64,000 nucleotides of DNA from Nocardioides sp. Arc9.136 (GCF_030506255.1 NZ_CP113431.1:3855001-3919000), one strand, 5' to 3'. Counted from the first letter of the stretch, positions 42,384 through 51,373 are shown. Notes: generated by a model from the sequence alone, not told the origin. Numbers and translations are program-made.

Positions 42384-44582
42384 CTACCGGAAGGTCCGCA
42401 GCCGCAGGCTGTTGGCCACGACGAACACCGACGACAGCGCCATCGCCGCACCGGCCAGCATCGGGTTGAGCAGCCCCGCGGCGGCCAGCGGGAGCGCCGC
42501 GACGTTGTAGCCGAACGCCCAGACCAGGTTCGAGCGGATCGTCCCGAGCGTGCGCCGGGAGAGCCGTACGGCGTCCGCGGCGACCCGGAGGTCCCCCCGC
42601 ACGAGCGTGAGGTCGCTGGCCTCGATCGCGACGTCGGTGCCGGCACCCATCGCGATGCCGAGGTCGGCCTGCGCGAGGGCTGCCGCGTCGTTGACGCCGT
42701 CGCCGACCATGGCGACGACGCGCCCCTGCTGCTGCAGGCGGCGGACGTGCTCGACCTTGTCCTCGGGCAGGACACCGGCGACGACGTCGTCGATGCCGAC
42801 CTCCCGGGCGACCGCGCGGGCGGCCCGTTCGTTGTCGCCGGTGAGCAGCACCGGCGACAGGCCGAGCGCCCGGAACCGCTCGACCGCCTCGGCCGAGGTG
42901 TCCTTGACCGTGTCGGCGACGACCAGCACGCCGCGGGCCCGGCCGTCCCAGCCGACGACGACCGCGGTGCGCCCGGACGCCTCCGCCCGGTCGACCGCCT
43001 CGGTCAGGCGCGGGGACAGCGGCATCCCGCTCTCGGCCAGCAGCGCCGGCCGGCCGAGCACCACGTCGAGGCCCTCGACCGTGCCGCGGACCCCGCGGCC
43101 CGGGACGTTGGTGAAGTCCTCGACCGTGCCGGAGTGGCCCTCGGCCAGCGCCCGCGCCACCGGGTGCTCCGAGGCCGACTCGAGCACCCCCGCCACGCGT
43201 CGTACGTCGCCGGGCGCGACGTCCTCGTCGGCGACGACGTCGACGAGGGCCATCCGGCCGGTGGTGACCGTGCCGGTCTTGTCCAGCACGACGGTGTCGA
43301 CGCGCCGGGTCTGCTCGAGCGCCTCGGGACCGCGCACCAGGATGCCCAGCTGGGCGCCGCGGCCGGTGCCGACCAGCAGCGCGGTCGGCGTCGCCAGGCC
43401 CAGCGCGCAGGGGCAGGCGATGATCAGCACCGAGACGGCGGCGGCGAACGCCGCGGAGGTGTCGACGCCCGTGCCGAGCCAGAAGCCGAGCGTGCCGACG
43501 GCGAGCGCGACGACGACCGGGACGAAGACCCCCGAGACGCGGTCGGCGAGCCGCTGGGCGCGCGCCTTCCCGCTCTGGGCGTCCTCGACCAGCCGCGCCA
43601 TCTGGGCCAGGCGGGTGTCGGAGCCGACGCGGGTCGCGCGGACCACGAGCCGGCCGCCGGCGTTGACGGTCGCCCCGGTGACGGCGTCGCCGGGCCCGAC
43701 CTCCACCGGCACCGGCTCGCCGGTGAGCATCGAGGCGTCGACCGCGGACGTCCCGGTCTCGACCACGCCGTCGGTGGCGACCTTCTCCCCCGGCCGCACG
43801 ACGAACACGTCGCCGACCGCCAGCCGGTCGGCCGGCATCGGCGTCTCGACGCCGTCGCGCAGCACGACGACGTCCTTGGCGCCGAGGTCGAGCAGCGCCC
43901 GCAGCGCGTCGCCGGCCCGCCGCTTGGAGCGCTTCTCGAACCACCGGCCCGCGAGCAGGAACGTGGTGACGCCGGCGGCGGTCTCGAGGTAGATGTTCGA
44001 CAGCCCGTCGGACCGGTCCACGCTGAGCTCGAACGCGTGCGTCATCCCCGGCTCGCCCGCCGTGCCCGCGAGCAGCGCCACCAGCGACCACCCGAACGCC
44101 GCCAGGACCCCGACCGAGACGAGGGTGTCCATCGTCGTCGCGCCGTGCCGCAGGTTGGTCACCGCCGCGCGGTGGAAGGGCCAGGCACCCCAGACCGCGA
44201 CCGGCGCGGCGAGGGTGAGCGAGAGCCACTGCCAGTAGTCGACCTGGAGAGCCGGCACCATCGCCATCGCGATGACCGGCACGGTCAGCAGCGCGCTGAC
44301 CACCAGCCGGTCGCGCAGCGCGTCCAGCTCGGGGTCGCGGTCGTCCTCCGGGCGCTCCGGGTCGGCGTCGCGCCGCGGCAGCGCGGCGGAGTACCCGGCC
44401 GCCTCCACCGTGCGCAGCAGGTCCTCCGGGGTGACGGTCTCGGCGAACCGCACGCGGGCCTTCTCGGTCGCGTAGTTCACGCTCGCCTCGACACCGTCGA
44501 GCTTGTTGAGCTTGCGCTCGATCCGGTTCGCGCACGAGGCGCAGGTCATCCCGGTGATCGCCAGCTCGACGTCAGTGGTCAT
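42384..44582 (-). CDS. copA: Copper-exporting P1B-type ATPase
   Basis: This 732-residue pump has an N-terminal heavy-metal domain with GMTCASC (Cys 14 and 17), eight predicted membrane segments, the CPC metal motif near residue 390 in [17 protein letters not shown] near residue 433 with the phosphorylated Asp, and [20 protein letters not shown]. It exports Cu(I) using ATP. ATG 44582 overlaps the upstream gene by 11 bases. It is the last gene of the csoR-copZ-(44572)-copA operon and so is probably induced by copper. Confidence 0.96.
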   Translation of the reverse strand: MTTDVELAITGMTCASCANRIERKLNKLDGVEASVNYATEKARVRFAETVTPEDLLRTVEAAGYSAALPRRDADPERPEDDRDPELDALRDRLVVSALLTVPVIAMAMVPALQVDYWQWLSLTLAAPVAVWGAWPFHRAAVTNLRHGATTMDTLVSVGVLAAFGWSLVALLAGTAGEPGMTHAFELSVDRSDGLSNIYLETAAGVTTFLLAGRWFEKRSKRRAGDALRALLDLGAKDVVVLRDGVETPMPADRLAVGDVFVVRPGEKVATDGVVETGTSAVDASMLTGEPVPVEVGPGDAVTGATVNAGGRLVVRATRVGSDTRLAQMARLVEDAQSGKARAQRLADRVSGVFVPVVVALAVGTLGFWLGTGVDTSAAFAAAVSVLIIACPCALGLATPTALLVGTGRGAQLGILVRGPEALEQTRRVDTVVLDKTGTVTTGRMALVDVVADEDVAPGDVRRVAGVLESASEHPVARALAEGHSGTVEDFTNVPGRGVRGTVEGLDVVLGRPALLAESGMPLSPRLTEAVDRAEASGRTAVVVGWDGRARGVLVVADTVKDTSAEAVERFRALGLSPVLLTGDNERAARAVAREVGIDDVVAGVLPEDKVEHVRRLQQQGRVVAMVGDGVNDAAALAQADLGIAMGAGTDVAIEASDLTLVRGDLRVAADAVRLSRRTLGTIRSNLVWAFGYNVAALPLAAAGLLNPMLAGAAMALSSVFVVANSLRLRTFR

Positions 44583-45561
44583 GGCTGTGGCCGTCCTCGC
44601 TCCCGGTCCCGCCGGAGTTCTCGTCAGGGTTCTCGTCAGGGTTCTCGTCAGGGTTCTCGTCAGGGTTCTCGTGGCTGTGGGTGCCGTGGTCGTGACCGGC
44701 GCCGTCGACCTGCACGGTGAACGCCGCGGTGCGCACGACGCCCTCGTGCTTGAAGTCCAGGAACAGGCGGTAGGTGCCGACCGAGGGGAACTCGGTGTGG
44801 AAGGCGCCGTCCTCGGGATGCACGTGCAGGTAGCCGACGTCGCCCGCGCGCAGGGCCACCAGGTGACCGGTCGCGCCGAGGTAGGGCTGCAGGTCGTCGA
44901 CGACCTCGCCGCCGCGGCTCACGGTCGCGGTCAGGGTGGTCGCCGCGCCCGCGGTGAGGCTCCCGCCGAGGTTCACGTCGTACCCGTCGACGCTCGCCGC
45001 CAGCTCCTGCTCCCCCAGCGGCTCGGGCTCGAAGTCGCCAGGCACGAAGAGGTCGGCGCCCAGGACGTGCGCCTCGCCGCCGGTCGGCTTGAAGTCGGCC
45101 AGCACCCGCCACGGGCCGGGCTCGAGGTCGACGTCGACCCGCCAGGTGCCGTCGGCGTCCCGGGTGGGGTGGACGTGCTGGAAGCCGGTCAGGTCGCGCC
45201 GCACGACGACGAGGTGCAGCTCCTTCTCGTGCTCGACGTCGTACGCCGTGACCGGCCCGTCCTCGCCCTCGATCGTGAACGCCACCTCCTGGCGCCCCGC
45301 GGGCAGCGTGCTCCGCGCCAGGGTGAGGCTGTGGCCGTGCTCGCTGACCTGCAGCCCGCCGAGCGCGGCGGCCGACGCGGTCGCGCCGTGCGCTCCGTGC
45401 CCCCCGGCTGCCGCCTCACCGGCACCGGCCTCGTGCCCGTGGTCGGAGGCGGCGGTCACCGACTCCTCGTCCGGGCCGAGCCAGCGGCCGGCCGCCCACC
45501 CGGCGCCGAGCACCAGGACGAGGGCCAGGACGAAGCCGAGGACGCGCGTCGACGTACGCAT
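44572..45561 (-). CDS. Membrane-anchored copper-operon protein with His-rich tail
   Basis: This 329-residue protein has an N-terminal membrane segment ([19 protein letters not shown]), an acidic and His-containing linker, beta-rich segments with [13 protein letters not shown] and [15 protein letters not shown], and a C-terminal His/Asp/Asn-rich tail with four NPDE units and HSHDH. It is probably outside the cell, where the His residues could bind copper. It starts at ATG 45561, one base overlapping the copZ stop (TGATG), and overlaps copA. No exact family recognised; secreted copper binder is inference. Confidence 0.65.
   Translation of the reverse strand: MRTSTRVLGFVLALVLVLGAGWAAGRWLGPDEESVTAASDHGHEAGAGEAAAGGHGAHGATASAAALGGLQVSEHGHSLTLARSTLPAGRQEVAFTIEGEDGPVTAYDVEHEKELHLVVVRRDLTGFQHVHPTRDADGTWRVDVDLEPGPWRVLADFKPTGGEAHVLGADLFVPGDFEPEPLGEQELAASVDGYDVNLGGSLTAGAATTLTATVSRGGEVVDDLQPYLGATGHLVALRAGDVGYLHVHPEDGAFHTEFPSVGTYRLFLDFKHEGVVRTAAFTVQVDGAGHDHGTHSHENPDENPDENPDENPDENSGGTGSEDGHSHDH
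44617..44664 (-). repeat. Four perfect 12-bp repeats encoding NPDE
   Basis: The unit GTTCTCGTCAGG occurs at 44617, 44629, 44641 and 44653 without change, followed by a partial copy. On the coding strand it specifies Asn-Pro-Asp-Glu. Perfect short repeats like this can vary in number by slippage. Confidence 0.85.
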
Positions 45562-45767
45562 CAACCGAGCTCGTACCCGGCCTCGGCGACCGCAGCGGCG
45601 ACCACGGACCGCTCGACGGGCTCGGCGCTGGTGACGACGACCTCGCCGGTGGTGTGGTCGGCGGTGACCGACTCCACGCCGGGGATCTCGCCGACCTCCT
45701 CGCGGACCGAGGCCTCGCAGTGGGCGCAGGTCATGCCGGTCACGGTCCAGGTGGTGCTGGTGCTCAT
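45561..45767 (-). CDS. copZ: Copper chaperone, heavy-metal-associated domain
   Basis: This 68-residue protein is a single HMA domain with TVTGMTCAHCEASVREEV, the GMTCxxC copper site. It should carry Cu(I) in the cytoplasm to CopA or CsoR. ATG 45767 gives the normal chaperone length. It lies between csoR and the His-tailed gene on the same strand. Confidence 0.93.
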   Translation of the reverse strand: MSTSTTWTVTGMTCAHCEASVREEVGEIPGVESVTADHTTGEVVVTSAEPVERSVVAAAVAEAGYELG

Positions 45768-45816
45768 CGGGTCTGTCTCCTTCTCGGCGGGGTGTGCGCG
45801 TGTGCGGTGGGTCCGG

Positions 45817-46131
45817 TCAGGACTTCACCAGGCGGGCGATGGCGGCCATCGCCTCGTCGACCTTCTCCCGGCCCTCGGCGTCCCCGGCACGCGCGGCGTC
45901 GACGACGCAGTGGTGCAGGTGCTCGTCGAGCAGCCCGAGCGAGACGGCCTGGAGGGCCTTCGTCATGGCGGCGACCTGGGTGAGGATGTCGATGCAGTAC
46001 TGCTCCTCCTCCACCATCCGCTGCAGCCCGCGCGCCTGCCCCTCGATGCGGCGCAGCCGCTTGAGGTAGTCGTCCTTCTGGGAGATGTAGCCGTGCTGGT
46101 GCTGCGCCGGAGCGGCGGTCTGGTCGTCCAC
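45817..46131 (-). CDS. csoR: CsoR-family copper-sensing repressor
   Basis: This 104-residue all-helical protein starts VDDQTAAPAQHQHGYISQKDDYLKRLRRIEGQ and has C46, H71 and C75, matching the Cys-x24-His-x3-Cys copper ligand spacing of CsoR. Copper binding would release it from DNA and induce the operon. GTG 46131 follows the TACCGT box by 7 bases; the longer ORF to 46179 includes the promoter, so it is rejected. Its operator overlaps its own promoter. Confidence 0.94.
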   Translation of the reverse strand: MDDQTAAPAQHQHGYISQKDDYLKRLRRIEGQARGLQRMVEEEQYCIDILTQVAAMTKALQAVSLGLLDEHLHHCVVDAARAGDAEGREKVDEAMAAIARLVKS

Positions 46132-46138
46132 ACCTCCG

Positions 46139-46167
46139 ACGGTACCCCTAGGGGGTAGTGGTATCAA
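46139..46167 (-). promoter_or_regulatory. csoR operon promoter with CsoR operator
   Basis: On the minus strand TTGATA (46162-46167) and TACCGT (46139-46144) form -35 and -10 boxes 17 bases apart. Between them the near-perfect palindrome TACCCCTAGGGGGTA at 46143-46157 matches CsoR operators described in other actinobacteria. Repressor bound here would block RNA polymerase. The transcript would be leaderless at GTG 46131. Confidence 0.75.
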
Positions 46168-46196
46168 GTCGGACGACACTGCTGCAGAAATGACGA

Positions 46197-46228
46197 GAGC
46201 CCGCCGGACATCGCTGTCGGGCGGGCTC
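46197..46228. terminator. Hairpin terminator downstream of the 46256 gene
   Basis: GAGCCCGCC at 46197-46205 pairs with GGCGGGCTC at 46220-46228; inner bases GACA/TGTC extend the stem. It separates the small gene at 46256 from the csoR operon, both on the minus strand. Confidence 0.65.
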
Positions 46229-46255
46229 GGGTGCGCGTACGTCGCTGGGCGGGGC

Positions 46256-46465
46256 TCAGCCCTCGCGTCGCGGTCGGGGGGTGACGCCGAGGATCCGGTC
46301 GATCTCCTCGTTGCTGAGGTGCTCCTCGGACTCGCTGGCCGCGATGATGAGGTTGGTCGTCAGCTCGACCTCGCCGAGTAGGTCGGCGTCCTCGAGCGTC
46401 ACGTCGAACTGGTCGTGCACGCCGGACTCCCTCAGCTCGCTCGCGGTCCGCGGTTCCTCGTTCAT
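46256..46465 (-). CDS. Small acidic protein, unknown
   Basis: ATG 46465 opens a 69-residue acidic protein (MNEEPRTASELRESGVHDQF) with a run of Glu and a NEEIDRILGV segment near the end. A TTG 9 bases upstream is less likely. TAGACT on the minus strand at 46487-46492 is a possible -10 box. It is preceded by the csp gene and ends before a terminator hairpin. I recognise no family. Confidence 0.5.
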   Translation of the reverse strand: MNEEPRTASELRESGVHDQFDVTLEDADLLGEVELTTNLIIAASESEEHLSNEEIDRILGVTPRPRREG

Positions 46466-46604
46466 CCGCTCCAACCTTCCCCTCCCAGTCTACGGTCAAA
46501 CCTCCAGCCTGACCGTGGCCCGGACGGGTGGTTCCCGCCACCCCCCTCGTGCATCCGGCCTGGGGGCCGTGGGACCCGGGCCGCGAGGTCGCCCGGGAAC
46601 GGCA

Positions 46605-46635
46605 CGAGGCCCCACCCGGAACGGGTGGGGCCTCG
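46605..46635. terminator. Terminator hairpin after csp
   Basis: CGAGGCCCCACCCG at 46605-46618 pairs perfectly with 46622-46635, with a 3-base GAA loop. It lies about 60 bases downstream of the cold-shock stop codon on the minus strand. Confidence 0.8.
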
Positions 46636-46696
46636 CGATGAGACCTGGGCAGGTGCTGCCCGGCGCTCTCGTCAGCTTCGAGTCAGGCTCGAAGGA

Positions 46697-46900
46697 TCAG
46701 ACGGGGCGGACGTTCTCGGCCTGGGGACCCTTGGGGCCCTGGGTCACGTCGAACTCGACCTTCTGGTTCTCGTCCAGGGACTTGTAGCCCTGGGTCTGGA
46801 TCGCCGAGTAGTGCACGAAGACGTCGTCGCCGCCGTCCTCCTGCGCGATGAAGCCGAAGCCCTTCTCAGCGTTGAACCACTTCACGGTGCCCTGAGCCAT
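46697..46900 (-). CDS. cspA: Cold shock protein
   Basis: This 67-residue single CSD protein starts [20 protein letters not shown] and has VFVHYSAIQ, the RNP1 and RNP2 nucleic-acid binding motifs. It binds single-stranded RNA or DNA as an RNA chaperone. ATG 46900 follows AGAGGA. It has a long upstream region (46901-47303) with an AT-richer stretch that may hold its promoter and a cold-shock 5' untranslated region. Confidence 0.96.
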   Translation of the reverse strand: MAQGTVKWFNAEKGFGFIAQEDGGDDVFVHYSAIQTQGYKSLDENQKVEFDVTQGPKGPQAENVRPV

Positions 46901-47303
46901 TGTGCTCAATCCTCTTTCGTCGGGGCGAGAGCCGCCACCTCGGCGGCCCGCACCAGATGCGGTGACACGTCGCTCCGACCCGTGATTGGTTACACCACAA
47001 ACCGAAAACGCCGTTGGATCACAAACTCCGCGGGCGTCAGACCAGCTGGAACTTGCACCTGTTGCAGGCACGACAGTACCAACCTCAGGCCGCTTGCAAA
47101 CCCCTCGGACCGAGATCTGTGCAACCGGGGCATGAAGGTTCTGCGACGCGCGCGTGACAGGCACCTCCGGAGCGGCCCTCCGCGGGGCCCGTCCGGCGGG
47201 GCCTGAGGGCACCTGCGACCCAACCGATCCGGGCCCGGCCGCGTCTGGTGTGCAGAGGCCCGGGAGGCCCGGATCGACCACCCATCGGACACGGACGGGG
47301 ACC
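46901..47303. other. Divergent intergenic region with AT-rich stretch
   Basis: No gene was found. Around 46985-47035 the base composition falls sharply from the surrounding GC content, with words such as TTGTGA and GTGTAACC on the minus strand. This probably contains the cspA promoter and a long untranslated leader. The plus-strand end leads into the ECF sigma gene. An exact promoter could not be fixed. Confidence 0.4.
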
Positions 47304-47837
47304 ATGCGCACATCGCGGGACGAGGCGTTCACGGCGTACGTCGTGGCGCGTCGGGCGCAGCTGTACCGCACGGCGTACCTGCTGTGCGGCGACCCCCACC
47401 GGGCCGAGGACGTCGTGCAGACGGCGCTCGCCAAGCTGTACGTCGCGTGGCCGCGCGCCGCGCGGAGCGGCTCCCTCGACGCCTACGCCCGGCGGGTGGT
47501 GGTCAACAGCCACCTCGACGACGTGCGGCGCCCCTGGCACCGCGAGCGACCGACCGAGGACGGGCTGCTGGACCGCCCCGAGCCGGCCGGCCAGGACGGC
47601 CAGGACGGCCCGGACGGCACGGACAGCGACGAGCTGTGGGCCGCGCTGCGGCGCCTCGCCCCCGGCCAGCGGCGCGTGGTGGTGCTCCGGCACTACTGGG
47701 GCCTCTCGGTCGAGGAGACCGCGGCCGACCTGGGGATCAGCCCCGGCACGGTCAAGAGCCAGACCTCGGACGCCCTGGCGCGGCTGCGCGCCGCCCTGAG
47801 GCCGTCCGGGCACGAGAGCGGAAGCGGGTCCCGATGA
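47304..47837 (+). CDS. ECF sigma factor, SigE-type family
   Basis: This 177-residue sigma-70 family protein has region 2 at [23 protein letters not shown] and region 4 at [34 protein letters not shown], and begins [22 protein letters not shown], as in actinobacterial SigE-family ECF factors. ATG 47304 was chosen at the family start. The next gene overlaps it by four bases and encodes a membrane protein likely to control it. Confidence 0.9.
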   Translation: MRTSRDEAFTAYVVARRAQLYRTAYLLCGDPHRAEDVVQTALAKLYVAWPRAARSGSLDAYARRVVVNSHLDDVRRPWHRERPTEDGLLDRPEPAGQDGQDGPDGTDSDELWAALRRLAPGQRRVVVLRHYWGLSVEETAADLGISPGTVKSQTSDALARLRAALRPSGHESGSGSR

Positions 47838-49093
47838 CCACCGACCACCGTGACGGCCCGGCCGACCCGGGCCTGCCGGGCCTGGACGCCCGGCTGCACG
47901 AGCTCGCGGACGCCACGCCGCTGCCGGGCGTCCCCGTCGGCGACGACCTGCACCGCGGACGCCGGCGCCTGCGCCATCGCCGGCTGGTCGTCGGCGGCGC
48001 CGCCCTCCTCACCGCCGGCGCGGTGGGCCTCGGGGCCACCGTGCTGCCGAGCGGCGGGGCCGAGGCCGTCCGGACGCCCGACGTCGCGGACACCACCACC
48101 CCCTCGCCGGAGGCCGGCCGCCGCGTCGCCCGCACCGAGGGCCGTTCGACCAACCCGTTCGACGTGGCCGACGACCACCGCGACACCCTCGTCGGCTGGC
48201 AGGAGGTGCTCGCGGAGCACGTCGACCCCGGGTGGGAGCACCTGGTCCGCTCCAGCGACGAGAACGCCAACGAGCAGTCGGCCGGCGGGCGGGCCGGCCT
48301 GACGTCGCTGGGCTCGCGCTTCGGGTGGCGGGTCCCCGGGGAGGACGGGCTGGGGATGCTCGTCGTCTCGGTCAGCACCGGCTGGGGCGACGCCTTCTAC
48401 CCCTGCCGCGGGCCGTCGCGGGACGGCTGGACCTGCCGGGCGGCCGAGGTCCCCGGCGCGGACGAGGCCCGGGTCGGCGAGCGGGACGGCGTGACGTCGG
48501 TCGCCCTGCGGCAGGCCGACGGCGAGGTGGTCGTCGTGACGGCCGATCCGCTGTTCGGCAACAACTCCACGGTGCCGGTCCCGACCTTCGACGTAGGTGC
48601 CGACGACCTGCTGGCTGCGGCGGCCGATCCGCGGCTGAGCCTGCCGGGCCAGGCGGTCGGCGCCGCGTCGGCGCCGATCGACGCCGAGTCGTTCGCCGAC
48701 GTCGGCCGCGAGGTCCTGGTGGGCGCGGGCGAGGAGCTCGCGATGGCGGTCGTCGGCGCCGGGACCGGCCTGCCGTCGGTGCGGGGCACCCTCATGTCGG
48801 GCCAGGACTACCGCGGCGACCTCTCGTGGGACGCCCACCCGGTCGCCGCGGACACACCGGCCGACCGGTGCCCGGCGGACCGCTACACGGCGTGCCGACT
48901 GGTGCCGTACGGCGACACCGAGGTGCTCGTCGGACGGTTGCGCGCGCAGTGGGGCGGCGGCTGGGACGTGGTCCGCACCGGTCCGGAGTACGAGGTGCGG
49001 GTGACGTGGAACCCCGTCGACGACACGGTCCTCCCCCGCGACCGGGCGTTCGCCTTCGTGACCGACGAGCGCTGGCAGCCGGTCGCGGACTGA
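47834..49093 (+). CDS. Membrane protein, putative anti-sigma partner
   Basis: This 419-residue protein has a short cytoplasmic N-terminus (residues 1-50, LHELADATPLPGVPVGDDLHRGRRRLRHRR), one membrane segment (LVVGGAALLTAGAVGLGATVL) and a large outside domain with conserved-looking Trp and Cys. The layout fits an anti-sigma factor for the upstream ECF gene, but no ZAS zinc motif (HxxxCxxC) is visible, so the mechanism differs or it is only an associated protein. ATG overlaps the sigma stop (ATGA). Confidence 0.7.
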   Translation: MTTDHRDGPADPGLPGLDARLHELADATPLPGVPVGDDLHRGRRRLRHRRLVVGGAALLTAGAVGLGATVLPSGGAEAVRTPDVADTTTPSPEAGRRVARTEGRSTNPFDVADDHRDTLVGWQEVLAEHVDPGWEHLVRSSDENANEQSAGGRAGLTSLGSRFGWRVPGEDGLGMLVVSVSTGWGDAFYPCRGPSRDGWTCRAAEVPGADEARVGERDGVTSVALRQADGEVVVVTADPLFGNNSTVPVPTFDVGADDLLAAAADPRLSLPGQAVGAASAPIDAESFADVGREVLVGAGEELAMAVVGAGTGLPSVRGTLMSGQDYRGDLSWDAHPVAADTPADRCPADRYTACRLVPYGDTEVLVGRLRAQWGGGWDVVRTGPEYEVRVTWNPVDDTVLPRDRAFAFVTDERWQPVAD

Positions 49094-49163
49094 GCCGGGC
49101 CCCGCGCGCGGGCTGCAGCGGATCGTCGGTGGCTCCACCTAGGCTCCCTGGGGTGGATCGCCG

Positions 49164-49463
49164 ATGAGCAAGATGGACAACCTGCGCGCCCTCCGTGAGG
49201 CGCGCTACGAGCAGGACCGCGCTGCCCGCGCCGGGTCGGCGGACGGCGCCGTGCGCGCGCCCGCCGAGCCGAGGACCGCCCGCCCGACCGCGGCGCCGGG
49301 CGCCGTCGCGCCCGCCAGGAAGAAGCCGGCGGCCCGGAAGCCCGCCGCCGAGCCCGCCGGCGGAGCCGCGCCGTCGGAGTCCGCGTGCGGCCACCGGGCC
49401 ATCAGCGGCCGGACCTGCACCCGCCCGCTGGGCCACGCGGAGAAGAACCACCGGTACTCCTGA
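49164..49463 (+). CDS. Small Lys/Ala/Pro-rich protein with C-terminal Cys/His motif
   Basis: This 99-residue protein starts MSKMDNLRALREARYEQDRAA, has a basic, low-complexity middle and ends with ACGHRAISGRTCTRPLGHAEKNHRYS, whose Cys-His pairs could bind zinc. I recall the C-terminal pattern in other actinobacterial small proteins but no name. ATG 49164 overlaps the stop of a 4-codon upstream ORF. It is convergent with the broken FemAB-like gene, which overlaps its end. Confidence 0.6.
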   Translation: MSKMDNLRALREARYEQDRAARAGSADGAVRAPAEPRTARPTAAPGAVAPARKKPAARKPAAEPAGGAAPSESACGHRAISGRTCTRPLGHAEKNHRYS

Positions 49464-50600
49464 CCGGCGCGGCACGGCACGGCGACCCGCCTGGCGCCGT
49501 GACGCTCACGGACCTCCCGTGCGCCGAGCTGCGGACGTCGCCGCCACGACCCCCCCGCCGCACGAGGCGACGACCGGTGCGCGTGGCACGACGGACGGGG
49601 AACCGCTCCAGGACGTAGCCGGAGTGGGGCACCGGGACAGCGCCGAAGCCCTCCTTGAACCGCGCGAGACCGGTCCCCGGGACGCTGATGCCGAAGGAGT
49701 ACCGGGCCGCGCCCCGGCGGCACGCCTCCTCGATGGCGCACCGGTGGAGCAGGTCGTTGGCGCGGACGGGTCCCGCGAGCGGCAGGGTCATGGCTCCGCG
49801 CCAGTAGTCGACGTTCGCGCCCTGGTTGAGCACGATCACGGCGGCCGCCGGGCGGCCGCCCACGAAGGCCATCCACGTCACGCACGCCTCGCCGAAACCC
49901 GCCGCGACCCGCTGGAGCTTGGCCAGCGGCTCCAGGCGCGCCGACCGGCGCGCGGCCAGCCAGGCCGGCATCCCGTCAGCCGCGGCCCAGCGCTGCGCCG
50001 ACTCCTGGTAGAGCGCGAGGAACTGCGGGAGCAGCCGACCGGTGCTGTCGCGCTCGACCACGACGCCGCTGCGCTCGGCCTTGCGCACCGCGCGGCGCAC
50101 CCCGCTGCTGAACCGCCGCGTCCACACCTCCTCGAAGCCGCCGGAGGTGTCGAGCTCGTAGTCGACCTTCGGCGTCGTGCAGGACCAGTCCGCGGCACCG
50201 CGCCAGCGGTCGTCGAGCCGGGGGCGGGGACCACCACGAGGGGGCCGGCCCCCGCTCGGGCCACCAACGAGATCGCGGACGTGACGTCGGCGGGCCGCAG
50301 CACGCCGTGCTCGGCCACCAGGCCGCCGTGGCCCCACCGGCCGGGCATGGAGAGGCGCCCCGCGGCCGCGGCGGGCAGCCCCCTGCGCCGGACCATCGGG
50401 AGCACCAGCCGACGTCCGTCCGGGCTGCGCAGCTGCAGCGAGGCGGGTCGGTACGGCCCGGTGGCGCAGACGGCGTCGACCCAGGCCGGAGCCTGGGACG
50501 CCACGGCGTACGGGTCGGTGGCCAGGACCTGCTCCCAGCAGGCGGTGTCGGCCGGCGCCACCTCCCAGGCGGACAGGCGTCCGCCCGGCGAGATCTCCAT
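49402..50600 (-). pseudogene. FemAB/GNAT-like acyltransferase gene, frameshifted
   Basis: The N-terminal part (MEISPGGRLSAWEVAPADTACWEQVLATDPYAVASQ, ATG 50600 with GGGAGG upstream) reads in one frame and the C-terminal part (DWSCTTPKVDYELDTSGGFEEVW and beyond) in another. The switch falls at a run of five G (plus strand) at 50220-50224; one extra G would join them as VVPAPRLDDRWRGAADWS. The complete protein would be about 400 residues and resemble FemAB- or GNAT-type transferases of the BioF2 kind. Either the gene has decayed or the base is miscalled. Confidence 0.7.
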
Positions 50601-50766
50601 GGCGTCCTCCCACCGTCGTGGCCCGCCCGGTGGCCCCCGCGGCCCCGGCGCCTCAGGATCAGTGTTCACCTGGTCGCCGCCGGTGGCGGCACTCGTCGCG
50701 CTGGTTCGCCCGGATGCGGTACGCCGCGGGGCGGGACCGCCCCGGTGGCCTCCGGACGGGGTCGCC

Positions 50767-50772
50767 TAGGGT
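50767..50772 (+). promoter_or_regulatory. -10 box TAGGGT before a small ORF
   Basis: TAGGGT ends 6 bases before ATG 50779, the spacing of a leaderless transcript. It is the main support for the 52-codon ORF there. Confidence 0.45.
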
Positions 50773-50778
50773 GCCGGC

Positions 50779-50937
50779 ATGGTCAGGCAGGCACCCCCGG
50801 GGACGAGGACGACGGCCGAGCCGTCGCACGTGCCCTCCGGCGCCGCGCTCCTGGCCATCGCCCTGAGCGAGGTCGCTCGGGGCATCCGCGGGCTCGACGT
50901 GCTGCGACGCAGCGTCGACCGCGCCCCACCTGCGTAG
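50779..50937 (+). CDS. Possible small protein, 52 residues
   Basis: ATG 50779 to TAG 50937 encodes a 52-residue protein starting MVRQAPPGTRTTAEPSHVP and ending with an amphipathic helix-like LLAIALSEVARGIRGLDVLR. It is directly preceded by a good -10 box. No homolog is known to me. It is too short for most ORF calls. Confidence 0.45.
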   Translation: MVRQAPPGTRTTAEPSHVPSGAALLAIALSEVARGIRGLDVLRRSVDRAPPA

Positions 50938-51014
50938 CCGGACGCCCCTCGCGTCACGACACGTCCAGCGCACCGGCAGTGCCGGTGCGCCGTCACGGCT
51001 ACCCAGGAGCACCG

Positions 51015-51065
51015 ATGACCACCCCGACCGGCACCCCCTCGACCAGCACCACCTCCGCGCCATGA
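51015..51065 (+). CDS. Upstream ORF (16 codons) coupled to the DksA-like gene
   Basis: ATG 51015 is preceded by CAGGAGCACC and opens a 16-residue Thr/Ser/Pro-rich peptide, MTTPTGTPSTSTTSAP. Its TGA overlaps ATG 51062 of the next gene (ATGA). The site and overlap suggest ribosomes translate it first and re-initiate on the downstream gene. Confidence 0.45.
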   Translation: MTTPTGTPSTSTTSAP

Positions 51066-51373
51066 GGGCGCGGACCGTCAGCTCGCACCGCGAGCTCCTC
51101 GCCCAGCTCCGGTCGGAGCTGCTGCGTGCGGCCCACGTCCGCAGCAGGCAGCTGGCCGACCTCTCCCCGTCCGGCGGCGACGAGACCCCGGTCCGGGCGG
51201 CGCACCGCGGCAGCGTCCGGCGGATCCTGCGCGACATCCACGACGCGCTCGACCGCATGGACGTCGGCACGTACGGCGACTGCGTCGCCTGCGGCCGACT
51301 GGTCGCGTTGCTCGACCTCCGCCGGTGTCCCTGGGTCAGGGTCTGCGGCGACTGCTCGCGCAGCACCGTCTGA
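51062..51373 (+). CDS. DksA/TraR-family zinc-finger protein
   Basis: This 103-residue protein has an N-terminal helical hairpin (SHRELLAQLRSELLRAAHVRSRQLADL) and a C4 zinc finger (CVACGRLVALLDLRRCPW then CGDCSRSTV), the DksA/TraR layout. Such proteins bind in the RNA polymerase secondary channel. The family's acidic coil-tip residues cannot be confirmed. Translation probably depends on the upstream 16-codon ORF. It is one of several short DksA-like proteins typical of actinobacteria. Confidence 0.8.
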   Translation: MRARTVSSHRELLAQLRSELLRAAHVRSRQLADLSPSGGDETPVRAAHRGSVRRILRDIHDALDRMDVGTYGDCVACGRLVALLDLRRCPWVRVCGDCSRSTV

